A stretch of 36,149 nt of DNA from contig DATIFN010000045.1 in the NCBI GenBank assembly GCA_035455245.1, positions 1 to 36,149 of the forward strand. Reading direction: 5' to 3'. Made by a program: the position numbers and the translations under genes. Below, one piece after another: positions 24,684 to 33,244 of the stretch. The stretch's first letter is position 1, and every line of letters begins with the position of its first letter. The notes under the pieces are model-generated. The model saw only the letters and a program-made list of their open reading frames with translations, was not told where the DNA came from and searched no databases. The stretch is from UBA8516 sp035455245 (GTDB taxonomy: Archaea > Thermoproteota > Nitrososphaeria > Nitrososphaerales > Nitrosopumilaceae).

Positions 24684-24878
24684 TCAAACTTTTACAATTG
24701 ATTTTTTATTTTTCAGTCCTGAACGCAGATGAAAATTAATACAACATCTGCATTCCTCTTTTAGACACTCTTTTTCAGTAAGATGATCACAAAGTCCGCA
24801 CACACAATGTCTCCACAAGTTTTTAGTACTGGAGTTTGTTGGCACCTTATTGACTTGTACAAACTTTTTTTTCATCAA
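24684..24878 (-). CDS. Small seven-cysteine protein (CxCxxC-x7-C-x4-CxCC)
   Basis: The 64-residue protein has Cys 25, 27, 30, 38, 43, 45 and 46 with HCVCGLCDH and CLKEECRCC. The spacing is identical to the N-terminal module of the hydrolase at 18470-19366. The remaining termini are basic and unstructured-looking. Likely a compact metal-binding or Fe-S module; the bound metal is unknown. It sits before the zinc-ribbon gene on the same strand and ends 54 nt after the CBS pseudogene. Confidence 0.75.
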   Translation of the reverse strand: MMKKKFVQVNKVPTNSSTKNLWRHCVCGLCDHLTEKECLKEECRCCINFHLRSGLKNKKSIVKV

Positions 24879-24885
24879 AGGTTCA

Positions 24886-25158
24886 CTATTGAATCAGATT
24901 TTCCCAGTTAGGAGGATAGTATCTGCCATCTATTTTATTTCTTACCCATGAGAAAGGATGGTATTTGCCATCTTCTTTTCTTTCCCATCCTCTAGTATGA
25001 ACCCCGCCGTTTTCATCCCGCCATGTTTCCTCGTCCTCTAATCCTAGCTTGGAAATTATCTTTTTATTTTCAAACCACCAGGATATTTGTGGACCACAGT
25101 TAATACAGAATTGCTTGTGACCTCTTAGGTGAATGCCACAGTGAGGACAAAACTCCAT
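24886..25158 (-). CDS. Zinc-ribbon protein with two Trp-rich repeats
   Basis: From ATG 25158 this gives 90 residues (longer frame from 25221). The N-terminus is a zinc ribbon, FCPHCG ... FCINCG. The C-terminal half repeats a motif, W-x-R-K-EDGKYHPFSW and RNKIDGRYYPPNW, reminiscent of short WW-like or DUF2510-type repeats. The operator-like site at 25211-25220 lies 52 nt before this start, which supports choosing it. It is 7 nt from the seven-Cys gene and may share its transcript. Confidence 0.75.
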   Translation of the reverse strand: MEFCPHCGIHLRGHKQFCINCGPQISWWFENKKIISKLGLEDEETWRDENGGVHTRGWERKEDGKYHPFSWVRNKIDGRYYPPNWENLIQ

Positions 25159-25210
25159 TCTAAAATAATTACTGGCTAAAGCAATAAAAATAGGCAGCAG
25201 AATTTCATCA

Positions 25211-25220
25211 ATGAAAATCA
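25211..25220 (-). promoter_or_regulatory. Operator-like site ATGAAAATCA upstream of zinc-ribbon gene
   Basis: 52 nt before the preferred start at 25158. The site reads identically in the family pattern on the plus strand. Confidence 0.4.
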
Positions 25221-25337
25221 ATTATGATAATATCTACATCTCTGAGATGTATTCCTTTTCAATATCATGATGACATATTTTGCATTAACAATGCCGCAAA
25301 AGGTTTGTTATCTTAGACAAGTTCTAACACCTAGAAA

Positions 25338-25481
25338 TTAATCCTGAGATTCCTCAAATTTTTCATCTTGTTCATAGGACATCTCCAGCTCAGCTTGATG
25401 CATTTGTTCAAGCGCTTTTTCCCGTTCCAACTCTTTCATTGTTTTTTCTTTCTCTACCTTTCGCGGTTTCTTACTTTTCAT
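25338..25481 (-). CDS. Small charged coiled-coil protein
   Basis: The 47-residue frame is highly charged, with a basic N-terminus (MKSKKPRKVEKEKTMK) and an acidic heptad-like helix (ELEREKALEQMHQAELEM), ending EESQD. A TTGAAAATCA site lies 49 nt upstream. Function unknown; the coherent charge pattern and upstream site support a gene. Confidence 0.6.
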   Translation of the reverse strand: MKSKKPRKVEKEKTMKELEREKALEQMHQAELEMSYEQDEKFEESQD

Positions 25482-25530
25482 AATCTATATCACCCATTAT
25501 TTAATATTAGATAGATCCAGATTATCATCT

Positions 25531-25540
25531 TTGAAAATCA
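25531..25540 (+). promoter_or_regulatory. Operator-like site TTGAAAATCA between divergent small protein and CBS gene
   Basis: 49 nt from the start of the minus-strand small protein (25481) and 100 nt from the plus-strand CBS gene (25641). Confidence 0.4.
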
Positions 25541-25640
25541 GGCATGCCATATGTGTAATCTAGTCTTGTCACCGTGTCCTAATTTTCATTGTTGATAATT
25601 GCGTTGACTCTTTTTATTCATTGATTGCTGGTTTGTATTT

Positions 25641-26489
25641 GTGCAAATAGCTAAAAACATTATGAAAAAGCCGATTACAATAGACAAAGATACACCCATT
25701 TATGATGCAATCACGATCATGCGTGAGAAAAGAATCAGCAGGCTTTTTGTTACCGAACAAAAAACGCCTACAGGAATAGCTACTGAAAAAGACATGGGTT
25801 TTTTCCTTTTACAAGATAAGACTGATAGGGATATTGATGAAATTCCTGTAGCTGAAGTAACAAAGAAACTGGTATCTGTAAGTGAATCTACAAAAGTTGG
25901 AGACTGTGCAAGAATAATGCTTGAAAAAGATTTCAGCTCTTTGGGCGTGAACTTAGATAATACTATTGTTGGAATAATTACAAAGACTGACCTGACAAAA
26001 TATTATGCTGATACATATAAGGACAAAAATCGTGTTGGCGATTTCATGACCAAGTCATATGTATCATCCTACTTAGATGAACCAGTTCACAATGTAGTCT
26101 CAAAAATGCTTGAAAATAAAATTTCAAGAATAATCGTTAAGAATCATGATGATGTTCCTACTGGAATCATTTCTTTTAGGGATCTTTTCAGAATAGCTCT
26201 TGATCTTGGAATGGAGGAATTCTTAGAAGACAATACTAGGGATGATCTATCTGTGATATTTTCAAGGAAAGGATTCTTATCAGAGTCTGGCTTTGGCGCA
26301 ATAACCTCGGCAGCTCAGATAATGACGGGCGGAATCCTATCAGTACTGCATGGTGACGATTTGGCAAAGGCCTGCGAAATTCTGCTCGACAACAAAGTAA
26401 AAGGACTAGGAGTCATATCTGAAAAAGGAGACCTTGTGGGAATACTTACAAAAACTGATATCACACATGCACTTGCCGCTGCGGAGTGA
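25641..26489 (+). CDS. Four-CBS-domain protein
   Basis: The 282-residue protein is two Bateman modules with CBS units at about 4-60 (ITIMREKRISRLFV, TEKDMG), 70-125 (IMLEKDFSSLGV, ITKTDLTKY), 131-190 (VVSKMLENKISRIIV, SFRDLF) and 220-282 (ACEILLDNKVKGLGV, TKTDITHA). The G-x-x-T/S-x-x-D type nucleotide contacts look intact. It starts with GTG. A ligand such as AMP/ATP/SAM is likely; the partner is unknown. It precedes the Cys-rich four-helix protein by 55 nt. Confidence 0.9.
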   Translation: MQIAKNIMKKPITIDKDTPIYDAITIMREKRISRLFVTEQKTPTGIATEKDMGFFLLQDKTDRDIDEIPVAEVTKKLVSVSESTKVGDCARIMLEKDFSSLGVNLDNTIVGIITKTDLTKYYADTYKDKNRVGDFMTKSYVSSYLDEPVHNVVSKMLENKISRIIVKNHDDVPTGIISFRDLFRIALDLGMEEFLEDNTRDDLSVIFSRKGFLSESGFGAITSAAQIMTGGILSVLHGDDLAKACEILLDNKVKGLGVISEKGDLVGILTKTDITHALAAAE

Positions 26490-26544
26490 AGTTCAGATAA
26501 AACTGATGCACCTTATATGATGCAGCATTTTCATTTTCTCTGGA

Positions 26545-26877
26545 ATGATAAGGAGATATCTCTTGGCTTTTGACAAATGTATTCAAACCTGCAGTGATTG
26601 CGTCGAAACCTGTGAAGCTTGTATTACATCATGTCTTGCAAGTAATGCAAGCAAGATGGCCGTATGTATCCAAACGTGCCGTGACTGTTCCGATATTTGT
26701 GGGACGGCAGTACGATTTATGTCCAGAAATAGCAGATATGCGGACAGGGTTTGTGCTCTATGTGCAATAATCTGCGATATCTGCTCAAAGGAGTGTAACA
26801 AATACTATGACGATGCTTGTAAAAAATGTAGCAAAGCATGTAAGCGATGTAGTTCAGAATGTAGTCTCGCATCATAG
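26545..26877 (+). CDS. DUF326/Csp-type four-helix copper-binding protein
   Basis: The 110-residue protein has 20 Cys arranged in CxxC and CxxxC steps along four amphipathic helices (CIQTCSDCVETCEACITSC ... CKKCSKACKRCSSEC). This is the pattern of cysteine-rich four-helix-bundle proteins such as copper-storage proteins. It has no signal peptide, so is probably cytosolic. It lies 55 nt after the CBS gene on the same strand and may be coregulated with it. Metal identity is inferred from family. Confidence 0.88.
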   Translation: MIRRYLLAFDKCIQTCSDCVETCEACITSCLASNASKMAVCIQTCRDCSDICGTAVRFMSRNSRYADRVCALCAIICDICSKECNKYYDDACKKCSKACKRCSSECSLAS

Positions 26878-26947
26878 TTTTTCTTATTTTGAATTTTAAG
26901 GTGTGATTTAAACAAATTAAAATAGTAAAAGCATTTGAATAAATTGA

Positions 26948-27055
26948 TTGCAAGTAAAGAAGTGCAAATGTAATTGTGGATGCAATAGGCAACTTATGAA
27001 CAGCTATTACGATGTTTGTATCCAATGTATTTTTGGAAATCATTTTCAGCTCTAA
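26948..27055 (+). CDS. Short Cys-rich protein
   Basis: A 35-residue frame from TTG 26948 with CKCNCGC near the N-terminus and CIQCIFGNHF near the C-terminus, a probable zinc site. A stop directly precedes the TTG. It follows the 20-Cys gene by 70 nt. Very short; composition and pattern support it, but it could be chance. Confidence 0.5.
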   Translation: MQVKKCKCNCGCNRQLMNSYYDVCIQCIFGNHFQL

Positions 27056-27095
27056 TTTGTTGCATATCTAGATTCGAAATTAATAAAATTCCATC

Positions 27096-27105
27096 ATGAT
27101 TATCA
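27096..27105 (+). promoter_or_regulatory. Orphan operator-like site ATGATTATCA
   Basis: Between the 3' end of TFB and the short Cys-rich gene, with no obvious promoter to control. Confidence 0.2.
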
Positions 27106-27116
27106 ATACTGGACTA

Positions 27117-28092
27117 CTAGACAACAGTATGTTTTGCCAAAATGTTATATAGATTCAAACTTTTTGCAAGCGCTTCTGCTCTATTTCTTATTGTAACCAC
27201 ACTTATTCCTGATGCTTTAGAGATTTTTCTTTGAGATTGTTTTTCTGCATTACTCACACATGACAAATAAAGCGCAGTAGCTGCCATGGCAACAGGGTTT
27301 TTTCCTGCCAAAATTCCTTTACCTTTAGCATTTGATAATATATCTAATGCATCTCTTCTTGATTTTTCACCTATGCCTGCAGTACTGGCAATCCTGTTGA
27401 TAAAATCAGATGAATTGTAAGATTCCACTTTCAGATCCAGGGAGTTGATTAAGATTCTGATGTGTCTCGATAGATCTTTTATACTTACATCTCCTGCAGA
27501 AGCAATGTCTTGTAATGATCGAGGAGTATTTGCTTCTCTACAAGCAGTATAAAGTGATGCAAGAGCTAATGCAGAAATGCTTCTCCCCTTTGTCATTTTC
27601 CTAGCCAAGGCTTTTCTATAGAGGTAAGCAGCTTTTTCTATTACTGTATCTGGTATGACAAGTTTCATTTTCATTGTATTGAGAAGAATAAATGCAGATC
27701 TCAGGCTTCTCATTGTTGATCTTGATTTACTACGATTATCCCAAATTCTGAGTCGATTAAAGGTGTTTTTCATATCCATAGATAATGCATTTCCCGAGGA
27801 ATCCTTGTTTCTAGAATCGATAATGGTGGAAAGCCCCATGTCGTCCATCGTTAAAGTTGATTTTCCCCCAGTTCTAGATCTTTCAAGATACTGTTCGTTA
27901 GTAAAAACATGCTGTTCAGGCCCAGTCTCTTCAAGTTTTTCTGCAATGACTAGACCGCATCTTGAACACACTACTTCTCCAGTATTGTTATCAGTTATTA
28001 TTGGTGCTTTGAATTTCGAGCAGTTTTCATCGGTACATTTTACATTACTTATGTTATTTTTTTCGTCTAAAATCAGTATACTTTTTATCCAT
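27117..28092 (-). CDS. tfb: Transcription initiation factor TFB, with apparent one-base frameshift near the start
   Basis: The frame from 27971 gives the B-finger/linker and two cyclin-like repeats, but starts at a GTG inside the zinc ribbon. Upstream, the same frame is open with KCTDENCSKFKAP before VVCSRCG (the complete C-x-n-C ... CxxC ribbon), yet has no ATG, GTG or TTG. An ATG at 28092 is in another frame and reaches a TAA through an A7 run (T7 at 28057-28063). Removing one A gives MDKKYTDFRRKNNISNVKC and a coherent product of about 324 residues. So either the run is miscalled or the gene is disrupted. TFB recruits RNA polymerase to TATA-bound promoters. Confidence 0.88.
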
Positions 28093-28254
28093 TACATCGT
28101 TATAAAGAAATCTTTCAAGGCAAATTTTTCAAAGTTTTTTTTAATGTTTTAGTGGGTTATAAAATTCAAACATAAAATAAACAAATCAACTAAGAGATAA
28201 CGGCAATTTTCGCTACAATTTTTGATAGATTCCACAGGATGCCTGATTTTGGAG

Positions 28255-29031
28255 TTAGAGATTTTCTGCCATCTGGAATGCATCAACAATGTCTCTTGCG
28301 GTTACTATTCCAACTATCTTATTTTTGTCAGTCAATACTAATCGTTTTATCTTTTTTTTGGCCATCAAATTAGCAGATTCATTCCCGCCTATGCCAATTT
28401 TCGTTGTAATTAATGGGGAAGTGCAATATCCTCCTACTTTTGATTTCAAATCCACTTCGTTAGATAATACATTAACTAACAAATCACGCTCTGTAAATAT
28501 TCCATAGGGATCTCCGTTTTTTGTCACTATTACACTTCCTACTCTTTTTTCATCCATAATTTTTGTTGCATCGATGATCGAATCATCATGTTTGCATTGA
28601 TAGATTTTAGTACTAATTACTTTCTCAAGTGATGGATTGACCACCGTTTTTCTAAATCCTCTTAACATGTCAGATGCGGTTACTATTCCAACTAATTTCC
28701 TATTAACAAACACCAGTAATCGCGCTTTTTTCAAAATCATCATCTTAGCTGCACTAATCAAAGTGGTATCGAGAGAAATACCAGTAAAGGTTTGAAGAAG
28801 TACATCCCTCATCTGTATTTCTGGAATTTCACCATATGATGTTATGTATTGTAGGATTTCTCTTTCGGTAAAAATTCCTTTAACTGCATGGTCTTCCTTT
28901 ACCACAAGGTTACCAATCTCCTTATCCTCCATAATGCCGATTGCATCTTTGAAGGGAAATGTTTGACCTACAGAGATGGGATTAGGAGTCATATAGTCAG
29001 CCACTTTCAATTCAGTTATTTTTAATGCCAT
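28255..29031 (-). CDS. Four-CBS-domain protein (paralogue of 30234 and of the frameshifted copy)
   Basis: The 258-residue protein consists of two Bateman modules. CBS units lie at about 12-66 (FPFKDAIGIMEDKEIGNLVV, FTEREIL), 78-132, 142-200 (ATKIMDEKRVGSVIVTKNG, FTERDLL) and 205-258 (VTARDIVDAFQM). It starts MALKITELKVADYMTPNP, very like the copies at 23857 and 30234. A TGAGAATCA site lies 52 nt upstream, shared with the divergent gene at 29148. Confidence 0.9.
   Translation of the reverse strand: MALKITELKVADYMTPNPISVGQTFPFKDAIGIMEDKEIGNLVVKEDHAVKGIFTEREILQYITSYGEIPEIQMRDVLLQTFTGISLDTTLISAAKMMILKKARLLVFVNRKLVGIVTASDMLRGFRKTVVNPSLEKVISTKIYQCKHDDSIIDATKIMDEKRVGSVIVTKNGDPYGIFTERDLLVNVLSNEVDLKSKVGGYCTSPLITTKIGIGGNESANLMAKKKIKRLVLTDKNKIVGIVTARDIVDAFQMAENL
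28469..28541 (-). repeat. 73-bp segment identical to 30439-30511 (CBS repeat 3)
   Basis: Identical in both CBS genes, covering the VIVTKNGDPYGIFTERDLLV region. Surrounding sequence is much more diverged. Confidence 0.9.
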
Positions 29032-29083
29032 TCCTGAAACTAGGTTTCTTGGTTTATTTGATTATGAGTACTGAATTTCATCG

Positions 29084-29093
29084 ATGAGAATCA
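29084..29093. promoter_or_regulatory. Operator-like site ATGAGAATCA between divergent genes
   Basis: 52 nt from the CBS start at 29031 and 54 nt from the nucleoside-transferase-like start at 29148, so it could serve both promoters. Confidence 0.5.
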
Positions 29094-29147
29094 AATTTGA
29101 AAACAAATGAAAAGGTTTCTTATGCCCGTTTGTAATACGTACTCAAT

Positions 29148-29552
29148 TTGAGCATAATGGTTTGCGGGTCTATTGGCCATGGTGGAATCGATAAGATTAG
29201 AAGGTTGTATTCATTTTTACGCACTGAAGGATTTGATGTATTAGATCATGTTAAAGATAAAAAAATGGATTATTCAAATGTTAAAGATTTTAAAAACAAA
29301 ATAGAATTATCGCATAAAATTGTCAAACATGACCTTGCATATGTAAGAAAGGCAGATATTTTAGTGGTGTTTGGTGATGCCCCTAGCTTTGGTACTGCGA
29401 TAGAGATGTTTATTGGAAAAAAGGAATGTAAGAAGATAATATTGTTGGCAAGGAATCCTGTGCCATCACCGTGGCTTGTAAATTTCGCTGATTATGTAGT
29501 TTCAAATAAAAAAGAACTTGTAGAGCTGTTATTTAAGATTCAATCAAAATAA
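29148..29552 (+). CDS. Nucleoside 2-deoxyribosyltransferase-like protein
   Basis: The 134-residue protein has the flavodoxin-like pattern of the family: MVCGSIG start, SFLRTEGFDVLD, a D/ADILVVFGDAPSFGTAIEM central motif with a conserved Asp and Glu, then KKIILLA and PSPW. Homologues transfer deoxyribose between bases or hydrolyse nucleotides; which it does here is unknown. It is divergent from a CBS gene and shares its upstream site. Confidence 0.78.
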   Translation: MSIMVCGSIGHGGIDKIRRLYSFLRTEGFDVLDHVKDKKMDYSNVKDFKNKIELSHKIVKHDLAYVRKADILVVFGDAPSFGTAIEMFIGKKECKKIILLARNPVPSPWLVNFADYVVSNKKELVELLFKIQSK

Positions 29553-29593
29553 TGAACTCAAATTTTCTCTTATATCATAGATAAGATTATCAG

Positions 29594-30244
29594 TTAACGG
29601 ACTATCATGACAGGGCAGTTAGCTTCTTCAGATATCTTCCTACTAACGCTTCCTAAAACCATTATTTTGCCCATACCAGATAATCCTCTACTTCCAATAA
29701 TGATAAGATCTATTTCTTGTCTGTTTGCAAATTTTAGTATAGAATCTACTGTATTTCCTGTCAGGATTTCATAATAGGTTTCAACACCCATTTTTCTACA
29801 TGACTGCATCTCAGATTCTAGAATTTTATCTGCTTTGGACCTGACAGATTCTAAGATCTGTGCTGACAATTTTTTCAATTTTTTTTCTTTCATAATTCCA
29901 AGTAACATGCCAGGAGGCTTTACTGCTGAAATATCAATTACCATTAGGAGATAAAGTGTAGAGCCAAATTTTTTTGCAATCTCAGACGCATCAATCATAG
30001 CTTCTTTTGAGTATTTAGAACCATCATAAGGTACTAAAATTTTTTTGTATTTTTTTACACTTGAAAAAAATTTCCCATCCATCTGTGCTGACATACTTGA
30101 TGCGGCTTGATCAATTATCAAAAGATGTTTGAGGAATTTTTCAAAACTTCCGTATGTCGCTCTTCCCTTCATTTGTTCAACGGTGTTTTTTATAATCGAT
30201 ATCTGATTCCTTAGCTCATCTTCATAATCTGATTTACTTTGCAT
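29594..30244 (-). CDS. Universal stress protein (UspA family) with N-terminal extension
   Basis: The 216-residue protein has an N-terminal helical extension (1-65) and a UspA domain (66-216) with KKILVPYDGSKYSKEAM and the ATP-binding signature GSRGLSGMGKIMVLGSVS. An ATP-dependent stress-signalling role is inferred from family. Its start overlaps the upstream CBS gene by 11 nt, implying translation coupling and a CBS-USP functional pair. Confidence 0.9.
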   Translation of the reverse strand: MQSKSDYEDELRNQISIIKNTVEQMKGRATYGSFEKFLKHLLIIDQAASSMSAQMDGKFFSSVKKYKKILVPYDGSKYSKEAMIDASEIAKKFGSTLYLLMVIDISAVKPPGMLLGIMKEKKLKKLSAQILESVRSKADKILESEMQSCRKMGVETYYEILTGNTVDSILKFANRQEIDLIIIGSRGLSGMGKIMVLGSVSRKISEEANCPVMIVR

Positions 30245-31001
30245 AAAATGCCTCCACTATATCTCTTGCGGTTACTATTCCAACTATTTTGTCTTTTTTA
30301 GTTAATGCAAGTCTCTTTATTTTCTTAGAAGCCATTAGATGTGCTGCATCATTACCTTGTATTCCATCTTTTGCAGTTACTAGAGGAGAAGAACAGTAGC
30401 CTTCTACTCTTTCGGTCAACGCAACTTTCTGCGTTAAAACATTAACTAACAAATCACGCTCTGTAAATATTCCATAGGGATCTCCGTTTTTTGTCACTAT
30501 TACACTTCCTATTCTTTTTTGGTACATCAATTTTATTGCCTTAAAAATCGAATCAGTATGTGCACATTGATAAATCTTTGTACTGCTTACCTTATCTAAA
30601 GAAGGGTTTCCACCAGTTTTTTTTAATCCTCGTAATATATCAGACGCAGTAATTATTCCAACCAATTTTTCATTTTCAAATACTAGTAACCTTTTTTTCT
30701 TTGAAATCATCAGTTTTGCTGCATCTAGTATTGACATTTTAGGAGAAACGGGTGTAAATGATTCCGTAAAAATGTCCTTCATTGGTTCAATTGGAATTTC
30801 TCCTCTTCTTACCAAATAAGAAAGGATCTCTCTTTCGGTAAGGAGGCTGCTTGGTTTGTTATTTTCTTTTATGATTAGATTACCAATTCCATGAGTTGCC
30901 ATGATGGATATTGCTACGGGGAATAAAACGTCAGAATCTACTGATATGAGTTCAGATGTCATATAATCTCCCACTTTCAATTCGATTGTTTTGAGCACCA
31001 T
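30234..31001 (-). CDS. Four-CBS-domain protein coupled to USP
   Basis: The 255-residue protein shares the layout of the 28255 gene: MVLKTIELKVGDYMTSE start, LTEREIL, IITASDILRG, FTERDLLV and VTARDIVEAF. CBS units fall at about 12-66, 78-132, 140-198 and 203-255. A 73-bp piece of repeat 3 is identical to the paralogue. A TGAGAATCA site lies 51 nt upstream, divergent from the VIT1 gene. The 3' end overlaps the USP gene. Confidence 0.9.
   Translation of the reverse strand: MVLKTIELKVGDYMTSELISVDSDVLFPVAISIMATHGIGNLIIKENNKPSSLLTEREILSYLVRRGEIPIEPMKDIFTESFTPVSPKMSILDAAKLMISKKKRLLVFENEKLVGIITASDILRGLKKTGGNPSLDKVSSTKIYQCAHTDSIFKAIKLMYQKRIGSVIVTKNGDPYGIFTERDLLVNVLTQKVALTERVEGYCSSPLVTAKDGIQGNDAAHLMASKKIKRLALTKKDKIVGIVTARDIVEAFYAK
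30439..30511 (-). repeat. 73-bp segment identical to 28469-28541
   Basis: Partner of the repeat in the other CBS gene; one base after it differs, then seven or more match again. Confidence 0.9.
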
Positions 31002-31052
31002 CTAATAGGAATCATTAACTGCAGTATTTGTCTTTAAAACTAAATTTCAATG

Positions 31053-31062
31053 ATGAGAATCA
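31053..31062 (-). promoter_or_regulatory. Operator-like site ATGAGAATCA upstream of CBS-USP operon
   Basis: 51 nt before the CBS start at 31001, and one of two sites in the divergent 193-bp region. Confidence 0.5.
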
Positions 31063-31127
31063 GACGTGAAAATCCCGCATTTTTCATAACCCGTAAGTAT
31101 TTAATACAAAATTAAGGTAATCAAAAG

Positions 31128-31137
31128 TGATTTTCAA
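31128..31137 (+). promoter_or_regulatory. Operator-like site TGATTTTCAA upstream of VIT1-type gene
   Basis: 57 nt before the GTG start at 31195. It is the reverse complement of the TTGAAAATCA form. Confidence 0.45.
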
Positions 31138-31194
31138 ATATGATGTTTTTGTATCGACTTGTAATATCAGCAAAGCCGAAGGCTGTGACATGAT

Positions 31195-31878
31195 GTGAAA
31201 TGGCATTTTGAGGATTTCATATACGGATCAATAGATGGGGCGGTAACAACTTTTGCTGTGGTGGCAGGTGCAAGTGGAGCAACACTAACTCCTTCTGTTG
31301 TTTTGATACTTGGATTTGCAAATCTCTTTGGAGATGGATTTTCTATGGCTATGGGAAATTATCTTGCTACTAAATCACGCAAAGAATACATCGAAAAAGA
31401 AAGACATAGGGAAGAATGGGAAATTGATAATTTGGCAGAACAAGAAAAACAGGAAATCCGTGACATTTATGCAAATAAGGGTTTCAAAGATGAATTGTTA
31501 GAACAGATTGTGCGCATAATCACATCTAGACGAAAAGTATGGTTGGACACTATGATGAAAGAGGAACTTGGTTTGATCGAAGGTAAAAGACGACCAGTTG
31601 ACACTGCAATTAGCACATTTGCTGGTTTTAACATTATAGGATTGATTCCATTGATTCCATTTGTTTTTTTCTTTACAACAGGGTCTGGTTTATCTAGTTC
31701 TGATGTGTTTCATTATTCTATAATATTTACTGCAATCTCATTCTTTTTAATTGGAGTTATCAAGGGAAAAATTGTAAAAAGATCCTTATTCAAATCTGGC
31801 AGCTACACTCTTGCAATTGGCGGAATAGCAGCAGTAGTTGCGTATCTTGTAGGTTATTTACTGAGTTTAGTTGTTTGA
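31195..31878 (+). CDS. VIT1/CCC1-family Fe/Mn transporter
   Basis: The 227-residue membrane protein has DGAVTTFAVVAGASG and FGDGFSMAMGNYLATKS in the first two helices, a cytosolic helical metal-binding insert (about 65-125, REEWEIDN ... MMKEELGLI), and three further membrane helices at about 148-168, 178-195 and 204-225. Members move iron or manganese out of the cytosol. It starts with GTG 31195 (ATG candidates lie just upstream out of frame). The permease gene begins 7 nt after its stop, probably one operon. Confidence 0.88.
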   Translation: MKWHFEDFIYGSIDGAVTTFAVVAGASGATLTPSVVLILGFANLFGDGFSMAMGNYLATKSRKEYIEKERHREEWEIDNLAEQEKQEIRDIYANKGFKDELLEQIVRIITSRRKVWLDTMMKEELGLIEGKRRPVDTAISTFAGFNIIGLIPLIPFVFFFTTGSGLSSSDVFHYSIIFTAISFFLIGVIKGKIVKRSLFKSGSYTLAIGGIAAVVAYLVGYLLSLVV

Positions 31879-31884
31879 GTTGCT

Positions 31885-33180
31885 ATGAGCGAATTAAAAC
31901 GCCGCATGGGACTTTTTGGCACTACTATGTATGGAGTGGGTCTGATTCTAGGCGCAGGAATTTACGTGTTGATTGGTCAAGCAACAGGACTTGCAGGCAA
32001 CATGGTATGGGTTTCTTTTGTTTTTGGAGCAGTAGCAGCTATATTTTCGGGGTTGAGCTATGCGGAATTATCCCCAATGTTTCCAAAATCAGCTGCAGAA
32101 TTTTTATTTGTTAAAAATGCATTCAAAAACAATTTTCTTGCTTTCATTATTGGTTGGATGACGCTTTTTACATCAATAATTTCTGCTTCTACTGTAGCAT
32201 TAGGTTTCGGAGGATATCTTGCAGGATTCGTCGGAGCACCGGTCATACTATCAGCTGTATCATTGATTTCCCTGCTATCTTTAATTAATTTCATCGGCAT
32301 CAGAGAGTCATCATGGATGAATATTATTTTTACTTTAATTGAGGCAGCTGGCCTAATTCTAATCGTTTATCTGGGATTTACCTATGGTGGGACAGAACCC
32401 GTAAATTATTTTGAAAGCCCCACTGGTCTAACTGGCATATCACTTGCATTTGTTTTGATATTTTTTGCATTTATTGGATTTGAGGACATTGTAAATATTG
32501 CAGAGGAAATAAAAAACCCAAAGAAGGTACTTCCGCGTGCAATCATTTTATCGATATCAATAACAGCAACAATTTACGTACTTGTCTCATTAGCAGCAAT
32601 CCAAGTACTTAATTTGCAAGAGTTGGGATCTTCATTTGCACCCCTTGCAGATGTTGCTAAAAAAGCACTTGGCAATAATGGACAATTTATTCTTTCAATA
32701 ATAGCACTTTTTGCGACAGCAAATACTGTACTTATAATTCTATTAGCTGGATCACGAATCATTTATGGAATGGCTGCGCTCCAATCCTTACCACAATTAT
32801 GGAGTAGGATCCATTACAAAACAAAAACTCCATGGATTGCAGTCCTTGGCATTATGATTACATCAATAATTTTTTCCTTTTTGGGAAATATCGTTACTGT
32901 TGCAAATATCTCGATATTTTTTATTTCCATAACTTTTGCGATGGTTAACTTATCAGTAATCTTGTTACGATATAGAGAACCTGTCATGGAACGCCCATTT
33001 AAAATTCCTATTAACATAGGGAGATTTCCACTCTTACCACTTTTCGGGGTCATCATATCAGCCTTCATGATGACACAATTCAATGTTTATGTCGTTTCAG
33101 TTGGCATCGGAGTTATTGGGGCTGGTGCCTTGTTTTATGCACTTTTCAAAAAACACATGAACAAAGATTTACAGTCATAA
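31885..33180 (+). CDS. APC-superfamily amino-acid permease
   Basis: The 431-residue protein has the LeuT-like fold of amino-acid permeases: TM1 with GTTMYGVGLILGAGIYVLIG, TM6 region FIGFEDIVNIAEEIKNPKKVLP, and about 12 hydrophobic helices. TM1 GAGIYV and the E-E-I-K-N-P loop are typical of the family. The substrate is not clear; it may be an amino acid or polyamine. It probably shares a transcript with the VIT1-type gene. Confidence 0.9.
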   Translation: MSELKRRMGLFGTTMYGVGLILGAGIYVLIGQATGLAGNMVWVSFVFGAVAAIFSGLSYAELSPMFPKSAAEFLFVKNAFKNNFLAFIIGWMTLFTSIISASTVALGFGGYLAGFVGAPVILSAVSLISLLSLINFIGIRESSWMNIIFTLIEAAGLILIVYLGFTYGGTEPVNYFESPTGLTGISLAFVLIFFAFIGFEDIVNIAEEIKNPKKVLPRAIILSISITATIYVLVSLAAIQVLNLQELGSSFAPLADVAKKALGNNGQFILSIIALFATANTVLIILLAGSRIIYGMAALQSLPQLWSRIHYKTKTPWIAVLGIMITSIIFSFLGNIVTVANISIFFISITFAMVNLSVILLRYREPVMERPFKIPINIGRFPLLPLFGVIISAFMMTQFNVYVVSVGIGVIGAGALFYALFKKHMNKDLQS

Positions 33181-33244
33181 TTGTCAATTTTAAAAAATAG
33201 ATAATTACTATATTATTCATATAGTACACTATGGTAGTAACCCC

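Noticed and set aside
31165..31190. Small hairpin AGCCGAAGGCT before the VIT1 gene
   Set aside because: Four base pairs with a three-base loop are too weak to call a regulatory RNA.
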